From Sphingomonas koreensis (GTDB lineage: Bacteria > Pseudomonadota > Alphaproteobacteria > Sphingomonadales > Sphingomonadaceae), in contig RCZF01000006.1 in assembly GCA_006438735.1 (NCBI GenBank), positions 62,001 to 126,000 on the forward strand: DNA of 64,000 bases, written 5' to 3'. Of the stretch, positions 1-8,972 are shown one piece after another (positions within the stretch are counted from its first letter, which is position 1; the number at the start of each line of letters is the position of its first letter). The notes under the pieces are model-generated. The model did no database searches. It had not been told where the DNA came from and saw nothing but the letters and a program-made list of their open reading frames with translations. The position numbers were made by a program, and so were the translations under genes.

Positions 1-1155
1 AAGCGTCGCGTTATTGGCTAGCGACACGCTGCCGCGCGCGCCGGCGACCGAAGTGGCGCCGATCGGCTGAAACGCGCGGGTGAGATCGAGGATGCCGTTG
101 CCGTAGGTCGCATCGACGCCCGCTGCTCCAGCGTCGCGCGCGCTCTCGAACAACAGGCTGACGATCTGGGCGCCGGTGAGATTGGGGAAGGCCTGCGCAA
201 GCAACGCCACCGCACCGGAAATCTGCGGCGCGGCCAGCGAGGTGCCGGCCCACAGGCACGCGGTGTTCTCGCCCGGGCACGGCGCGATCACGTTGTCGCC
301 GACCGCGGCGAGATAGTGGCTCGCGCCGTCGCCGGCCTTATCGCTGAAGTCGGACAACAGGTCGTTGGCGCCGACCGACCCGGCGATGATCACCAGCCCG
401 TTCGATGCCGACGCCTTGGCTGGAATGTCGGCGAAAGGATCGGGGTTGGCGGTGCTGTCATTGCCGGCGGCGATGACGACGATGATGCCCTTCTTGGTCG
501 CCGCGGCGATCGCATCGAGCACGCCTTGCGAGGGCGAATCGCCGCCGAGCGACAGGTTGATGACGCGCGCGCCGTTCTGCGCGGCGACGGTGATGCCCTT
601 GGCGATGGCGGTATCGTAGAAGCTGCACCCAGAGTCGGCGTCGTCTGTATTCTCCTGCGCGCAGGTGCCCGGCGAATCGGCGCGCATCACCAACAGCGTG
701 GCGTCGAACGCCACGCCTTCCGCGCCCGTCCCGTTGCGGCCGCCGGCGGCGGTGAAGGCGACGGCGGTGCCGTGGCCGCCTTCGTCGTCGAGCCCGCGGC
801 TGCCGGCGACATCGGCGGAGGCCGGGTCGATGCGATTCGCGAACGAAGTGTTCTGCAAATCGATCCCGCTATCGACGATGCCGACCTTGACGTTCTTGCC
901 GGTGGATCCAGCCTGATACGAGACCAGCGCGTTCATCGAGACGGCGCCGACTGTGCCGCGATATTCGCTGGTGTCGTAATTAGCGGGCGTCGGCGTCGGG
1001 GTTGGTTTGGGGGTGGGCGTTGGCGTTGGCGTCGGCGACGGAGCAGGTGTGGGCCTTGGCGTGCTGTTGACGCCCCCGCCGCCGCCGCACGCCGCGATCA
1101 ACAGCGCCGCGCCGAGCGCGCCGCCCTGCAACAGTCTTGTCCGATACGCTGCCAT
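1..1155 (-). CDS. S8 (subtilisin-like) serine peptidase lipoprotein, truncated by window edge
   Basis: Reading from the ATG at 1155 gives an N-terminal hydrophobic stretch ending in a lipobox (LLIAAC, Cys23), so an envelope-anchored lipoprotein is expected. A Pro-Thr repeat linker follows at about residues 31-58. The subtilase triad is visible: Asp95 in VGIVDSGID, His128 in GGHGTA, and the Ser of GTSLAAPQ near residue 305. The reading frame is still open at base 1, so any C-terminal domain (sphingomonad S8 proteins often carry an autotransporter barrel) lies outside the window. Family assignment is firm; substrate and exact location are unknown. It is divergent from the downstream HAD gene. 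Confidence 0.9.
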   Translation of the reverse strand, partial: MAAYRTRLLQGGALGAALLIAACGGGGGVNSTPRPTPAPSPTPTPTPTPKPTPTPTPANYDTSEYRGTVGAVSMNALVSYQAGSTGKNVKVGIVDSGIDLQNTSFANRIDPASADVAGSRGLDDEGGHGTAVAFTAAGGRNGTGAEGVAFDATLLVMRADSPGTCAQENTDDADSGCSFYDTAIAKGITVAAQNGARVINLSLGGDSPSQGVLDAIAAATKKGIIVVIAAGNDSTANPDPFADIPAKASASNGLVIIAGSVGANDLLSDFSDKAGDGASHYLAAVGDNVIAPCPGENTACLWAGTSLAAPQISGAVALLAQAFPNLTGAQIVSLLFESARDAGAAGVDATYGNGILDLTRAFQPIGATSVAGARGSVSLANNATL

Positions 1156-1282
1156 GCTACGCCCCCACGTAAGAAAACCGGCTGTTTCAAAGACTATCGC
1201 GTCGCCGTGCTTTCCCGATGTTTAAGACCGGCGGTCCGTGCGATCTTGCCCCGGTCGCAGGCGCCGCCTAAGCCCGCGCCAC

Positions 1283-1948
1283 ATGCTTGCGCGCCTCGAT
1301 CCTATCCGCAACTGGATTTTCGACCTGGATAACACGCTCTATCCGGCGAGCGCCGATCTGTTTGCGCAGGTCGATGCGCGGATCGGGGCCTATGTGGCCG
1401 ATCGTTTCGGCGTCGATGCGGCGGAGGCGCGGCGTATCCAGAAGGGCTATTTTCATGCGCACGGGACCACGCTGGCCGGGCTGATGGCCGAGCACGACGT
1501 CGATCCGCACGATTATCTCGCAGCCGTCCATGACGTCGAGCTCGACGTAATCGAGTCGAACGCGCCGCTTGCCGCGGCGATCGCGCGGTTGCCGGGCGAG
1601 AAATACGTCTTCACCAACGCCGATGCGGCCTATGCCGGGCGGGTGCTCGATCGGCTGGGGCTGGGCGAAAGCTTCGCCGGCATCCACGACGTTCATGCCT
1701 GCAGCTACGTGCCCAAGCCGCACCCAGACGCCTATTCGGGGATGTGCGCGGCGTTCGGGATCGACCCGCGCGAAAGCCTGTTCGCCGACGACATGGCGCG
1801 CAACCTGGCGCCGGCCAAGGCGATCGGCATGACGACCTTGTGGATCGACAACGGCTCCGAGCAATCGCCCGGCGACGACCGCAGCTTCATCGATTTCACC
1901 ACCGGCGACCTGACGCGGTGGCTGCACGACCAATTGGAGATGGCATGA
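1283..1948 (+). CDS. HAD-family pyrimidine 5'-nucleotidase
   Basis: A 221-residue haloacid-dehalogenase hydrolase. All HAD motifs are visible: FDLDNTLYP near the N-terminus (nucleophile and acid/base Asp), FTNADAAY (motif II), KPHPDAY (motif III Lys) and FADDMARN (motif IV acids). The FDLDNTLYP form with this length fits the pyrimidine 5'-nucleotidase subgroup, which dephosphorylates nucleotides such as UMP, but substrate is inferred only from the family. The start at 1283 was chosen because an earlier in-frame ATG at 1238 adds only Arg/Pro-rich sequence before the conserved motif. The stop overlaps the dapD start (ATGA at 1945-1948), suggesting translational coupling. Confidence 0.85.
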   Translation: MLARLDPIRNWIFDLDNTLYPASADLFAQVDARIGAYVADRFGVDAAEARRIQKGYFHAHGTTLAGLMAEHDVDPHDYLAAVHDVELDVIESNAPLAAAIARLPGEKYVFTNADAAYAGRVLDRLGLGESFAGIHDVHACSYVPKPHPDAYSGMCAAFGIDPRESLFADDMARNLAPAKAIGMTTLWIDNGSEQSPGDDRSFIDFTTGDLTRWLHDQLEMA

Positions 1949-2769
1949 CCGACGCTTTGCAGACCACCATCGACGCCGCCTGGGAAGACCGCGCGACCAT
2001 CGGTGCGGAGACGGCGGGCGACGTCCGCGAGGCGGTCGACCAGGCGCTGGCGCTGCTCGATTCGGGCGAACGGCGCGTTGCCGAACCCGATGGCGAGGGT
2101 TGGCGCGTCAATCAGTGGCTCAAGAAAGCGGTGCTGCTGTCGTTTCGGCTGGGCGACATGAGCGAGATCGCCGGCGGGCCCGGCGGCGCAAGCTGGTGGG
2201 ACAAGGTGCCCTCGAAATTCGTCGGCTGGGGGGCGGGCGATTTTCGCCAGGCCGGCTTCCGCGCGGTGCCGGGCAGCATCGTGCGCAAGGGCGCGTTCAT
2301 CGGCAAGGGCGCAGTACTGATGCCGAGCTTCGTCAATATCGGGGCGTATGTCGGCGAGGGCGCGATGATCGATACCTGGGCGACGGTCGGCAGTTGCGCG
2401 CAAATCGGCCGCAATGTGCATATTTCGGGCGGCGCCGGCATCGGCGGCGTGCTCGAGCCGCTGCAGGCCGGGCCGGTGATCATCGGCGACGGCGCGTTCA
2501 TCGGCGCGCGCGCGGAAGTCGCCGAGGGCGTGCGTGTCGGCGAGGGGGCGGTGCTGTCGATGGGCGTCTATCTCGGCGCCTCGACCAAGATCATCGACCG
2601 CGCGACTGGTGAGACCTTCCGCGGCGAAGTGCCGCCTTATGCGGTGGTGGTGCCGGGATCGATCGGCGGCGGCGACGGGAAACCGGCGCTGTACTGTGCG
2701 GTGATCGTCAAGCGGGTGGACGAGCAGACGCGGTCGAAGACCAGCATCAACGAGCTGCTGCGCGACTGA
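1945..2769 (+). CDS. dapD: 2,3,4,5-tetrahydropyridine-2,6-dicarboxylate N-succinyltransferase
   Basis: 274 residues, the usual DapD length. It transfers succinyl from succinyl-CoA to tetrahydrodipicolinate in the lysine/meso-diaminopimelate pathway in the cytoplasm. The N-terminal helical part is followed by left-handed beta-helix hexapeptide repeats (for example [19 protein letters not shown]) and the typical C-terminal segment containing VVPGSIGG and [12 protein letters not shown]. The start at 1945 overlaps the preceding stop by 4 nt, and the stop overlaps the next start by 1 nt. Upstream in-frame codons back to 1744 belong to the overlapping HAD gene and are not DapD-like. Confidence 0.97.
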   Translation: MTDALQTTIDAAWEDRATIGAETAGDVREAVDQALALLDSGERRVAEPDGEGWRVNQWLKKAVLLSFRLGDMSEIAGGPGGASWWDKVPSKFVGWGAGDFRQAGFRAVPGSIVRKGAFIGKGAVLMPSFVNIGAYVGEGAMIDTWATVGSCAQIGRNVHISGGAGIGGVLEPLQAGPVIIGDGAFIGARAEVAEGVRVGEGAVLSMGVYLGASTKIIDRATGETFRGEVPPYAVVVPGSIGGGDGKPALYCAVIVKRVDEQTRSKTSINELLRD

Positions 2770-3542
2770 TGCGCCGGCTGGCCGCTCTTGCGTTGCTGAT
2801 CGCCGCGCCGGCTGCGGCGCAGGATGCCGTGCCGGTGACGCCGGCGACGGTGATTGCGACTTTTCCGCACGATGACCGCGCGTTCACCGAGGGGCTGCTT
2901 TACCACGACGGCGCGCTCTACGAATCGACCGGCGAGCCGGGACGATCGTCGATCCGCAAGGTCGATCTGACGACCGGCAAGGTGCTGCAAAGCGTCGCCA
3001 TTCCGCCACCGACCTTCGGCGAGGGCATCGCGGTGTGGAAGGACCAGATCGTCAGTCTGACGTGGAAGCAGCAGCTCGGCTGGCGCTGGACGCTCGATGG
3101 TTTCAAGAAGCTCGGCACGTTCCGTTATCCGGGCGAGGGCTGGGCGCTGACCACCGCCGGCCGCGAGATCGCGATGTCCGACGGCACCGATCAGATCCGT
3201 TTCCTCGATCCCGCGACGATGGCGGAAAAGCGCCGCATCGACGTGACGTATAACGGCCGCAAGCTCGATCAGATCAACGAGCTGGAATATGTCGAGGGCG
3301 AGATCCTCGCCAACATCTGGCGCACCAACATGATCGCGCGGATCGATCCCGCCACCGGCAAGGTGCGCGGCTGGATCGACTTGAGCGGGATCGCCGCGCA
3401 GATCGTGCCCGCCAACCCCGACGACGATGTGCCCAACGGCATCGCCTGGGATGCCAAGGGCAAGCGGCTGTTCGTGACGGGCAAGGACTGGCCGACGCTG
3501 TTCCAGATCGCGCTGCCGCCGCTGCCCAAGGGTGCGCCTTGA
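2769..3542 (+). CDS. Glutaminyl-peptide cyclotransferase (plant/bacterial QC type), exported
   Basis: 257 residues with a short signal peptide (LAALALLIAAPAAAQDA, cleavage likely after AQ). The body matches the beta-propeller glutamine cyclotransferase family: FPHDDRAFTEGLLY, YESTGEPGRSS, GEGIAVWKDQIVSLTW, and the C-terminal NGIAWDAKGKRLFVTGKDWP. The family converts N-terminal glutamine to pyroglutamate, here in the periplasm. The start codon overlaps the dapD stop by 1 nt, so it is co-transcribed with dapD without an obvious metabolic link. A 98-nt palindromic repeat sits 13 nt after the stop. Confidence 0.9.
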   Translation: MRRLAALALLIAAPAAAQDAVPVTPATVIATFPHDDRAFTEGLLYHDGALYESTGEPGRSSIRKVDLTTGKVLQSVAIPPPTFGEGIAVWKDQIVSLTWKQQLGWRWTLDGFKKLGTFRYPGEGWALTTAGREIAMSDGTDQIRFLDPATMAEKRRIDVTYNGRKLDQINELEYVEGEILANIWRTNMIARIDPATGKVRGWIDLSGIAAQIVPANPDDDVPNGIAWDAKGKRLFVTGKDWPTLFQIALPPLPKGAP

Positions 3543-3555
3543 ATGCATTTTCCTT

Positions 3556-3653
3556 CCCCGGCGGAGGCCGGGGCCCAGTTGGGGGACGGGAATAACATCG
3601 CGCGGTGCTTCGTTACTGCCGCCTTCCCAACTGGGCCCCGGCCTTCGCCGGGG
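3556..3653. repeat. 98-nt palindromic intergenic element, copy A
   Basis: Two 28-nt arms (3556-3583 and 3626-3653) are reverse complements at 27 of 28 positions and flank a 42-nt centre. The arms read CCCCGGCGGAGGCCGGGG then CCCAGTTGGG, ending with the mirrored copy. A second element of exactly the same length with the same arm core lies inside the E2 gene at 44436-44533. It fits the dispersed REP/MITE-like palindromes common in sphingomonad genomes; it could also act as a transcription-attenuating hairpin between the cyclase and glpX. Confidence 0.85.
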
Positions 3654-3722
3654 AACACTCGCTAGTCTCGACATCGTGATGCGCGCCGCCTAACGCTCGC
3701 CGGCAAAACAGGAGAGTTTCGC

Positions 3723-4685
3723 ATGCCCACCGCCAGCCGTGTCCTCGATCGTGTCCTCGTCCTCGAGATGGTGCGCGTCACCGAGGCGGCGGCAATCGCC
3801 GCGTCGACGTTGGTCGGGCGCGGCGACGAGAAAGCGGCGGACGCGGCGGCGGTCGAGGCGATGCGCGAGGCGCTCAATTCGCTCGACATGGACGGCACCG
3901 TGGTGATCGGCGAAGGCGAGCGCGACGAAGCGCCGATGCTGTTCATCGGCGAGAAGGTCGGCACCGGCAACGGCCCGGCAATCGACATCGCGCTCGATCC
4001 GCTCGAAGGCACGACGATCACCGCCAAGGCCGGCCCGAACTCATTGGCGGTGCTGGCGATCGCCGAACAGGGCGGGCTGCTCAACGCGCCCGACGTCTAT
4101 ATGGACAAGATCGCGGTTGGCCCCGGCTTTCCCGCCGGCGTCATCGATCTCGACAAGTCGCCGACCGAGAACGTCACCGCGGTCGCCGCCGCAAAGGGCG
4201 TCAAGCCCAGCGAGATCATCGCCTGCGTGCTCGATCGCCCCCGCCACGAGGCGCTAATCGCCGAGTTGCGCGCAATCGGCTGCGGCGTGATGCTGATCGG
4301 CGACGGCGACGTCGCGGGCGTGATCGCGACCACCGATCCCGACACCACGATCGATATCTATATGGGGCAGGGCGGCGCGCCGGAGGGCGTTCTGGCGGCG
4401 GCGGCGCTGCGTTGCGTCGGTGGGCAATTCAAGGGCCGGCTGCTGTTCCGCAACGACGACGAACGCGGTCGCGCGCGCAAATGGGGCATCGAAGACCTCG
4501 ACAAGCAATATGATCTTACCGAGCTGGCGACGGGCGATTGCATCTTCGCCGCGACCGGCGTGACCGACGGATCGCTGCTCGACGGGGTCAAGCGCATGAA
4601 GGGCAAGATGACCACCGAAAGCGTGGTGATGCGGGCAAGCTCGGGCACGGTGCGCTGGGTCAAGGGCGAGCACCGGCTCGGGTGA
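3723..4685 (+). CDS. glpX: Class II fructose-1,6-bisphosphatase
   Basis: 320 residues, standard GlpX length. It hydrolyses fructose-1,6-bisphosphate to fructose-6-phosphate in gluconeogenesis. Metal/substrate-binding motifs are visible: IGEGERDEAPML near residue 60, DIALDPLEGTTI near 90 and AATGVTDGSLLDGVK near 280. A good ribosome binding site (AGGAGAG) lies 8 nt before ATG 3723. The stop overlaps the start of the CPBP protease by 1 nt. Confidence 0.97.
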   Translation: MPTASRVLDRVLVLEMVRVTEAAAIAASTLVGRGDEKAADAAAVEAMREALNSLDMDGTVVIGEGERDEAPMLFIGEKVGTGNGPAIDIALDPLEGTTITAKAGPNSLAVLAIAEQGGLLNAPDVYMDKIAVGPGFPAGVIDLDKSPTENVTAVAAAKGVKPSEIIACVLDRPRHEALIAELRAIGCGVMLIGDGDVAGVIATTDPDTTIDIYMGQGGAPEGVLAAAALRCVGGQFKGRLLFRNDDERGRARKWGIEDLDKQYDLTELATGDCIFAATGVTDGSLLDGVKRMKGKMTTESVVMRASSGTVRWVKGEHRLG

Positions 4686-5413
4686 TGCTGGCGGGCGTGC
4701 TGCTGGCGCTGGCGCTCGCTTCCTATGGCTATTTCTTCAAGGGTGATTTCGGCCGGCTGAACGCGCTGCGCGCGCTCCAGCCGCAGGGCTGGCGGCGGCG
4801 GCGCTACCGCGTATGGATCGCCAAATCCTGGGCGCTGTTCGCCGCGCCCGCGGTCGTCGGGCTGCTCGTGCTCGGGCGGATCGATGCAATCCGGGTTCTG
4901 CCGGGCGAATTTCATGGCCTCGCGGTCCAGGCCGGCTATCCCGCGCCGATTTTCGGTGAGGGGATCGCGATCGGGCTGTTCGCCGGCTCGCTGATCGGCG
5001 GCGGCTGGACATTGCTGCGCAAGCGGCGGGGCAAGCTGCCGGCGATGCTTGGCGATTTCTCCAGCCTGCTGCCGCGCGATCGATCGGAGGGCTGGCTGGC
5101 GACGGGATCGGCGATCAGCGCGGGGATCACCGAGGAACTGTACTTCCGCTTGCTGATCCCGCTGCTCGTCGCCGATCTGACCGGCAACGCGATGCTCGGC
5201 TTCGGCGTGTCGCTGGTGCTGTTCGCGCTGGCGCACCGTTACCAGAAATGGCTCGGCGTGGCGGCGACGGGGCTGGTCGGCGTGCTGCTGTCGTATCTTT
5301 ACCTGCAAAGCGGGGCGCTTTGGGTGGCGATGGTCGTCCATGCGATCATCGACTTCAACGGCCTGGTCGTGCGGCCGGCACTGGCGGGAATGCTGCGGCG
5401 GGCTGGCGATTGA
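4685..5413 (+). CDS. CPBP-family intramembrane glutamic endopeptidase
   Basis: 242 residues with several hydrophobic segments. Conserved CPBP (Abi/CAAX-protease-like) motifs are present: EELYFR (motif 1, EExxxR, near residue 152), FALAHRYQKW (FxxxH) and HAIIDFN (HxxxD). These residues form the active site in the inner membrane. The start ATG at 4685 shares one base with the glpX stop; the frame is open further upstream but that sequence is antiparallel to GlpX logic and lacks membrane character. Substrate unknown; members process prenylated or secreted peptides. Confidence 0.88.
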   Translation: MLAGVLLALALASYGYFFKGDFGRLNALRALQPQGWRRRRYRVWIAKSWALFAAPAVVGLLVLGRIDAIRVLPGEFHGLAVQAGYPAPIFGEGIAIGLFAGSLIGGGWTLLRKRRGKLPAMLGDFSSLLPRDRSEGWLATGSAISAGITEELYFRLLIPLLVADLTGNAMLGFGVSLVLFALAHRYQKWLGVAATGLVGVLLSYLYLQSGALWVAMVVHAIIDFNGLVVRPALAGMLRRAGD

Positions 5414-5533
5414 ATCGGGGACGTCGGCGAAACGACCGTGGTACAGCATTCTGTTGCGGGCGCACCGAGCGCCAGTTAATCCCTATGAGCGACTGCCAAC
5501 CCGCGAGGCGTTCCGAAACAAGGCGATACGACG

Positions 5534-6562
5534 ATGATCGCAGTAGGATTGATCGGATACGGGCTGGCCGGCAAGACCTTCCACGCGCCGCTGATCGGCG
5601 CGGTCGAGCGATTGCGGCTGGCGGCGGTGGCGACATCGCGCGCGGCGGCAGTGGCGGCGGATTGGCCGAGCGCGCGGGTCGCCCCCGACGCTTCGGCGCT
5701 GATCGCCGATCCCGCGATTGACCTGATCGTGGTCGCGACACCCAACGATACGCACGCGCCGCTGGCGCGCGCCGCGCTTGCCGCGGGCAAGCATGTCGTG
5801 ATCGACAAGCCGTTCGCGCTCGACGTCGACGAGGGCGAGGCGCTGATCGCGCTGGCGGCGGCGCAGGAGCGGATGCTCACGGTGTTCCACAATCGGCGCT
5901 GGGACGGCGATTTCCGCACGGTGCGCACGCTGATCGGCGACGGCGCAGTCGGAACGCCGACGCTGTATGAAGCGCGCTGGGATCGGTTTCGGCTCGATCA
6001 GCGCGCCGGCTGGAAGGACGAAGCCGGACGTGGTGCCGGATTATTGGCTGATCTGGGATCGCATCTGATCGATCAGGCGCTGCAACTGTTCGGCGTGCCC
6101 GACACGCTCAGCGCCGATCTGGCGGTGCAGCGCGCCGGCGGCGTGACCGAAGACTATGTCGAGCTGACGCTGCATTATGGCCCGATGCGCGCGATCCTGT
6201 CCGCGACGATGACGGTGGCGGCGCCGCGGCCGCGCTTCGCGCTTCACGGCACCGGCGGGAGCTTCGTCAAATACGGGCTCGACCCGCAGGAAGCCGCGCT
6301 GGCGCGGGGGCTTGATCCCGACAGCGCCGGGTTCGGCGAGGATGCCGCGGCGCTGTTCGGCACGCTGACGACGCCGGATGGCGTGACGCGGCGGATCGCC
6401 ACCGAGCGCGGGGCTTATCGCGGCTTTTACGAGGGCGTTGCCGATGCGATCGGCGACGGCGCGCCGCCGCCGGTCGATCCCGCCGACGCGGTGGCGGGGC
6501 TGCGGCTGATCGAGTTGGCGCGACGGAGCGCGGCCGAGGGACGGCGGCTCACCGTCGGCTGA
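5534..6562 (+). CDS. Gfo/Idh/MocA-family NAD(P)-dependent oxidoreductase
   Basis: 342 residues. The Rossmann fingerprint VGLIGYGLAGKTFHAP is at the N-terminus, followed by VVATPNDTHAPLARAALAAG and the EKP-type motif as DKPFALDV, typical of sugar- or inositol-type dehydrogenases. The C-terminal dimerisation domain holds GSHLIDQALQLFG. Substrate is not predictable; it lies tail-to-tail with a GH3 beta-glucosidase, which makes a sugar derivative plausible. The gene starts 120 nt after the CPBP protease and seems to have its own leader. Confidence 0.9.
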   Translation: MIAVGLIGYGLAGKTFHAPLIGAVERLRLAAVATSRAAAVAADWPSARVAPDASALIADPAIDLIVVATPNDTHAPLARAALAAGKHVVIDKPFALDVDEGEALIALAAAQERMLTVFHNRRWDGDFRTVRTLIGDGAVGTPTLYEARWDRFRLDQRAGWKDEAGRGAGLLADLGSHLIDQALQLFGVPDTLSADLAVQRAGGVTEDYVELTLHYGPMRAILSATMTVAAPRPRFALHGTGGSFVKYGLDPQEAALARGLDPDSAGFGEDAAALFGTLTTPDGVTRRIATERGAYRGFYEGVADAIGDGAPPPVDPADAVAGLRLIELARRSAAEGRRLTVG

Positions 6563-6590
6563 GGGGCGACGACGGGGGGGGGCGCACGAC

Positions 6591-8843
6591 CTACGCGGCC
6601 GGGTGCCAGCCGACCGGCAGGCTCGAGGCCTCGACATGCACGATCACCGTCTGATCGATGTCGCGTGCCGAATGGGCGAGCATCAGCTGATAATCGCCGG
6701 CGGCGATCTGCCAGCGGTGGCTGGCGACGTCGTAGCTGGCGAGCAGCCGCGGATCGATGCTGACGCTGACGGTTTGCGACGCGGCCGGCGCGAGATCGAG
6801 CTTTTGCCAGCCGGCGAGCCGCTTGGGCGCTTCCCAATCGCCGCCGCTCGGCGCGCCGACATAGAGTTGCGGCACCGCCATGCCCTGGCGCTTGCCGGTG
6901 TTGGTGACGGTGAAGCTGGCGGTGACCTGGCCGTTCGCGGCGGTCGCCTTGAGCCCGGCGAAGGCGAAATCGGTGTAGCTCAGCCCGTGGCCAAAGGCGA
7001 AGGCGGGGGTCAGCTTGTTCTTGTCGAACCATTTGTAGCCGACCGCGGCGCCCTCGGTGTAATTGACCGTGACGGCATCGTTTTCCTTCTCGCCGCTCGG
7101 ATCGATCTCGCCGGGGCGGACGAGCTGGTCGAGCGCGGCGGGGAAGGTCGCTGGCAGATGGCCCGAGGGATTGACCGTGCCGAACAAGAGATTGCCGATC
7201 GCCGCGCCGCCCGCGGTGCCGGGATACCAGGCCTCGAAAATGCCGCCGACCCGGTCCGCCCAGGGCATCAGCACCGGCCCGCCGGTTTCGGCGACCACGA
7301 CGGTCTTCTTGTTGGCTCCGGCGACCGCCGAGACGAGCGCATCCTGATTGTCGGCGAGCGTGATCGGCACATCGAACGATTCGCCGGTCCACTGCGTGAC
7401 GAAGACGATCGCGACATCGGCGTTCCGGGCAGCGGCGGCCGCGGCGGCGGGATCGCTGCCGTCGACATAGCTGACCGTCGCGCCGGGCGCCTGCGCCTTG
7501 ATCGCCGCCATCGGCGAGGACGGATAATAGATCACCGGGCCGGGCCAGGTCGCCGGCTGCCCCTCGGGCACGGCGTTGCCGCCGCGCGGATAGACGAGCG
7601 ATGAGCCGCCGCCGGCGAGCACGCCCTTATCGGCATGACCACCGATGATCACGATCGACCTGGTGTCGCGCGATAGCGGCAGGATGTTGTCGGCATTCTT
7701 GAGCAGCACGATGCCTTGTTCGGCATCGGCCTGGCTGACCTTGGCGTGCGCGTCATAATCGATCGTTGCGGGCGCGGCCGGGGCGGCATCGAACAGCCCG
7801 GTCGAGAACATCGCGTGGAGCACGCCGCCGGCCATCCGGTCGAGCGTCGCCGGCTTGACCTGGCCGGCCTCGATCGCGGCCTTGAGCGGCTTGCCGAAAA
7901 ACGGCTCGGTATCGAACGGGAATCCCGAATCCTGATCGAGCCCGGCATTGGCGGCGGCGACCGTCGAATGCGTGGCGCCCCAATCGGACATGACATAGCC
8001 TTTGAAGCCCCAATCGCGGCGCAGCACATCGGTGAGCAGATAGGGATTCTCGCAGGCATGGGCGCCGTTGACGAGATTGTACGAGCACATCACCGAGCCC
8101 GGCCGGCCGGTTTCGATCGCGATCTGGAACGCCAGCAGATCGGACATCCGCATGTCGCGATCGCCGATCACGGCGTTGCCGGTGTTGCGGCCGGTTTCCT
8201 GGTCGTTCATCGCATAATGTTTGACCGTCGAGACGATGTGGTTGGACTGGATGCCGGCGATCTGCTCGCCGACCATCGTCCCGGCGAGCAGCGGATCCTC
8301 CCCGCCATATTCGAAATTGCGACCACCCCGCGGTTCGCGCAGTATATCGACGCCGCCGGCGAGCATGACGTTGAAGCCTGAATTTCGCGCTTCGTCGCCG
8401 ATCATCGCGCCGCCCTGATGGGCGAGATCGGGATTCCACGTCGCCGCGGTGGCGATGCCCGACGGGAGCGCGGTGCGTTCGCGCTTCTGCTTCGCCGAGC
8501 CTTGCGTGGCGACGCCGATGCCCGCGTCGGTTTCCCATTGCGGCGGAATGCCGAGCCGCGGGATGCCGGGAACATAGCCGGCCGATCCCTCGCGCGCTTC
8601 GGGCGCCGGCGTATAGTCACCCTTCCAGCCGCTGCCGAAATAGCCGAACACGAGCGTCAGCTTCTCGTCCTCGGTCATCGCCTTGATCAGCGCCGCGGTG
8701 CGCTGATCGGGCGACAGCGTCTTGTCCATCCAGGCACCGGAGATGGCTGCGGCTTGCGGGGCAGGAGCGGCCGTCGCGGCGCTCGTCGTGGCCAGCAGCA
8801 GCGCGGTGATTGCCGCGGCCTTGCTGAAATATCCGTTCGTCAT
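6591..8843 (-). CDS. Glycoside hydrolase family 3 beta-glucosidase, exported
   Basis: 750 residues with a signal peptide (KAAAITALLLATTSAATAAPAP). GH3 N-terminal barrel motifs are visible: DEKLTLVFGYFG, KHYAMNDQETGR and the nucleophile region GYVMSDWGATHS (catalytic Asp of SDW). The second domain contains GIVLLKNADNILPL, and a C-terminal fibronectin-III-like domain spans roughly the last 80 residues. It probably removes terminal glucose or xylose residues from oligosaccharides in the periplasm. A good Shine-Dalgarno (GAGGGGAT) precedes ATG 8843. The LacI-type gene directly upstream on the same strand is the likely regulator. Confidence 0.93.
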   Translation of the reverse strand: MTNGYFSKAAAITALLLATTSAATAAPAPQAAAISGAWMDKTLSPDQRTAALIKAMTEDEKLTLVFGYFGSGWKGDYTPAPEAREGSAGYVPGIPRLGIPPQWETDAGIGVATQGSAKQKRERTALPSGIATAATWNPDLAHQGGAMIGDEARNSGFNVMLAGGVDILREPRGGRNFEYGGEDPLLAGTMVGEQIAGIQSNHIVSTVKHYAMNDQETGRNTGNAVIGDRDMRMSDLLAFQIAIETGRPGSVMCSYNLVNGAHACENPYLLTDVLRRDWGFKGYVMSDWGATHSTVAAANAGLDQDSGFPFDTEPFFGKPLKAAIEAGQVKPATLDRMAGGVLHAMFSTGLFDAAPAAPATIDYDAHAKVSQADAEQGIVLLKNADNILPLSRDTRSIVIIGGHADKGVLAGGGSSLVYPRGGNAVPEGQPATWPGPVIYYPSSPMAAIKAQAPGATVSYVDGSDPAAAAAAARNADVAIVFVTQWTGESFDVPITLADNQDALVSAVAGANKKTVVVAETGGPVLMPWADRVGGIFEAWYPGTAGGAAIGNLLFGTVNPSGHLPATFPAALDQLVRPGEIDPSGEKENDAVTVNYTEGAAVGYKWFDKNKLTPAFAFGHGLSYTDFAFAGLKATAANGQVTASFTVTNTGKRQGMAVPQLYVGAPSGGDWEAPKRLAGWQKLDLAPAASQTVSVSIDPRLLASYDVASHRWQIAAGDYQLMLAHSARDIDQTVIVHVEASSLPVGWHPAA

Positions 8844-8919
8844 TCCGATCCCCTCACGATGGTTTTTGCGCCGAGCATCGCCGCATTGTTGCGGGCGCTT
8901 TATATGATGACCGCTGCCA

Positions 8920-8933
8920 TGTTAGCGTTAGCA
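8920..8933. promoter_or_regulatory. Candidate LacI-family operator upstream of the GH3 gene
   Basis: TGTTAGCGTTAGCA is an imperfect palindrome centred on CG (10 of 14 positions symmetric) and lies 77 nt upstream of the beta-glucosidase start, between it and the LacI-family gene. LacI-family operators are typically 14-20 bp palindromes with a central CG, so this is the best candidate in the 129-nt gap. Not experimentally supported here. Confidence 0.4.
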
Positions 8934-8972
8934 ACGGGGCGTGCGACTCTTTTTTGCCGAAAGCGGATGCGC

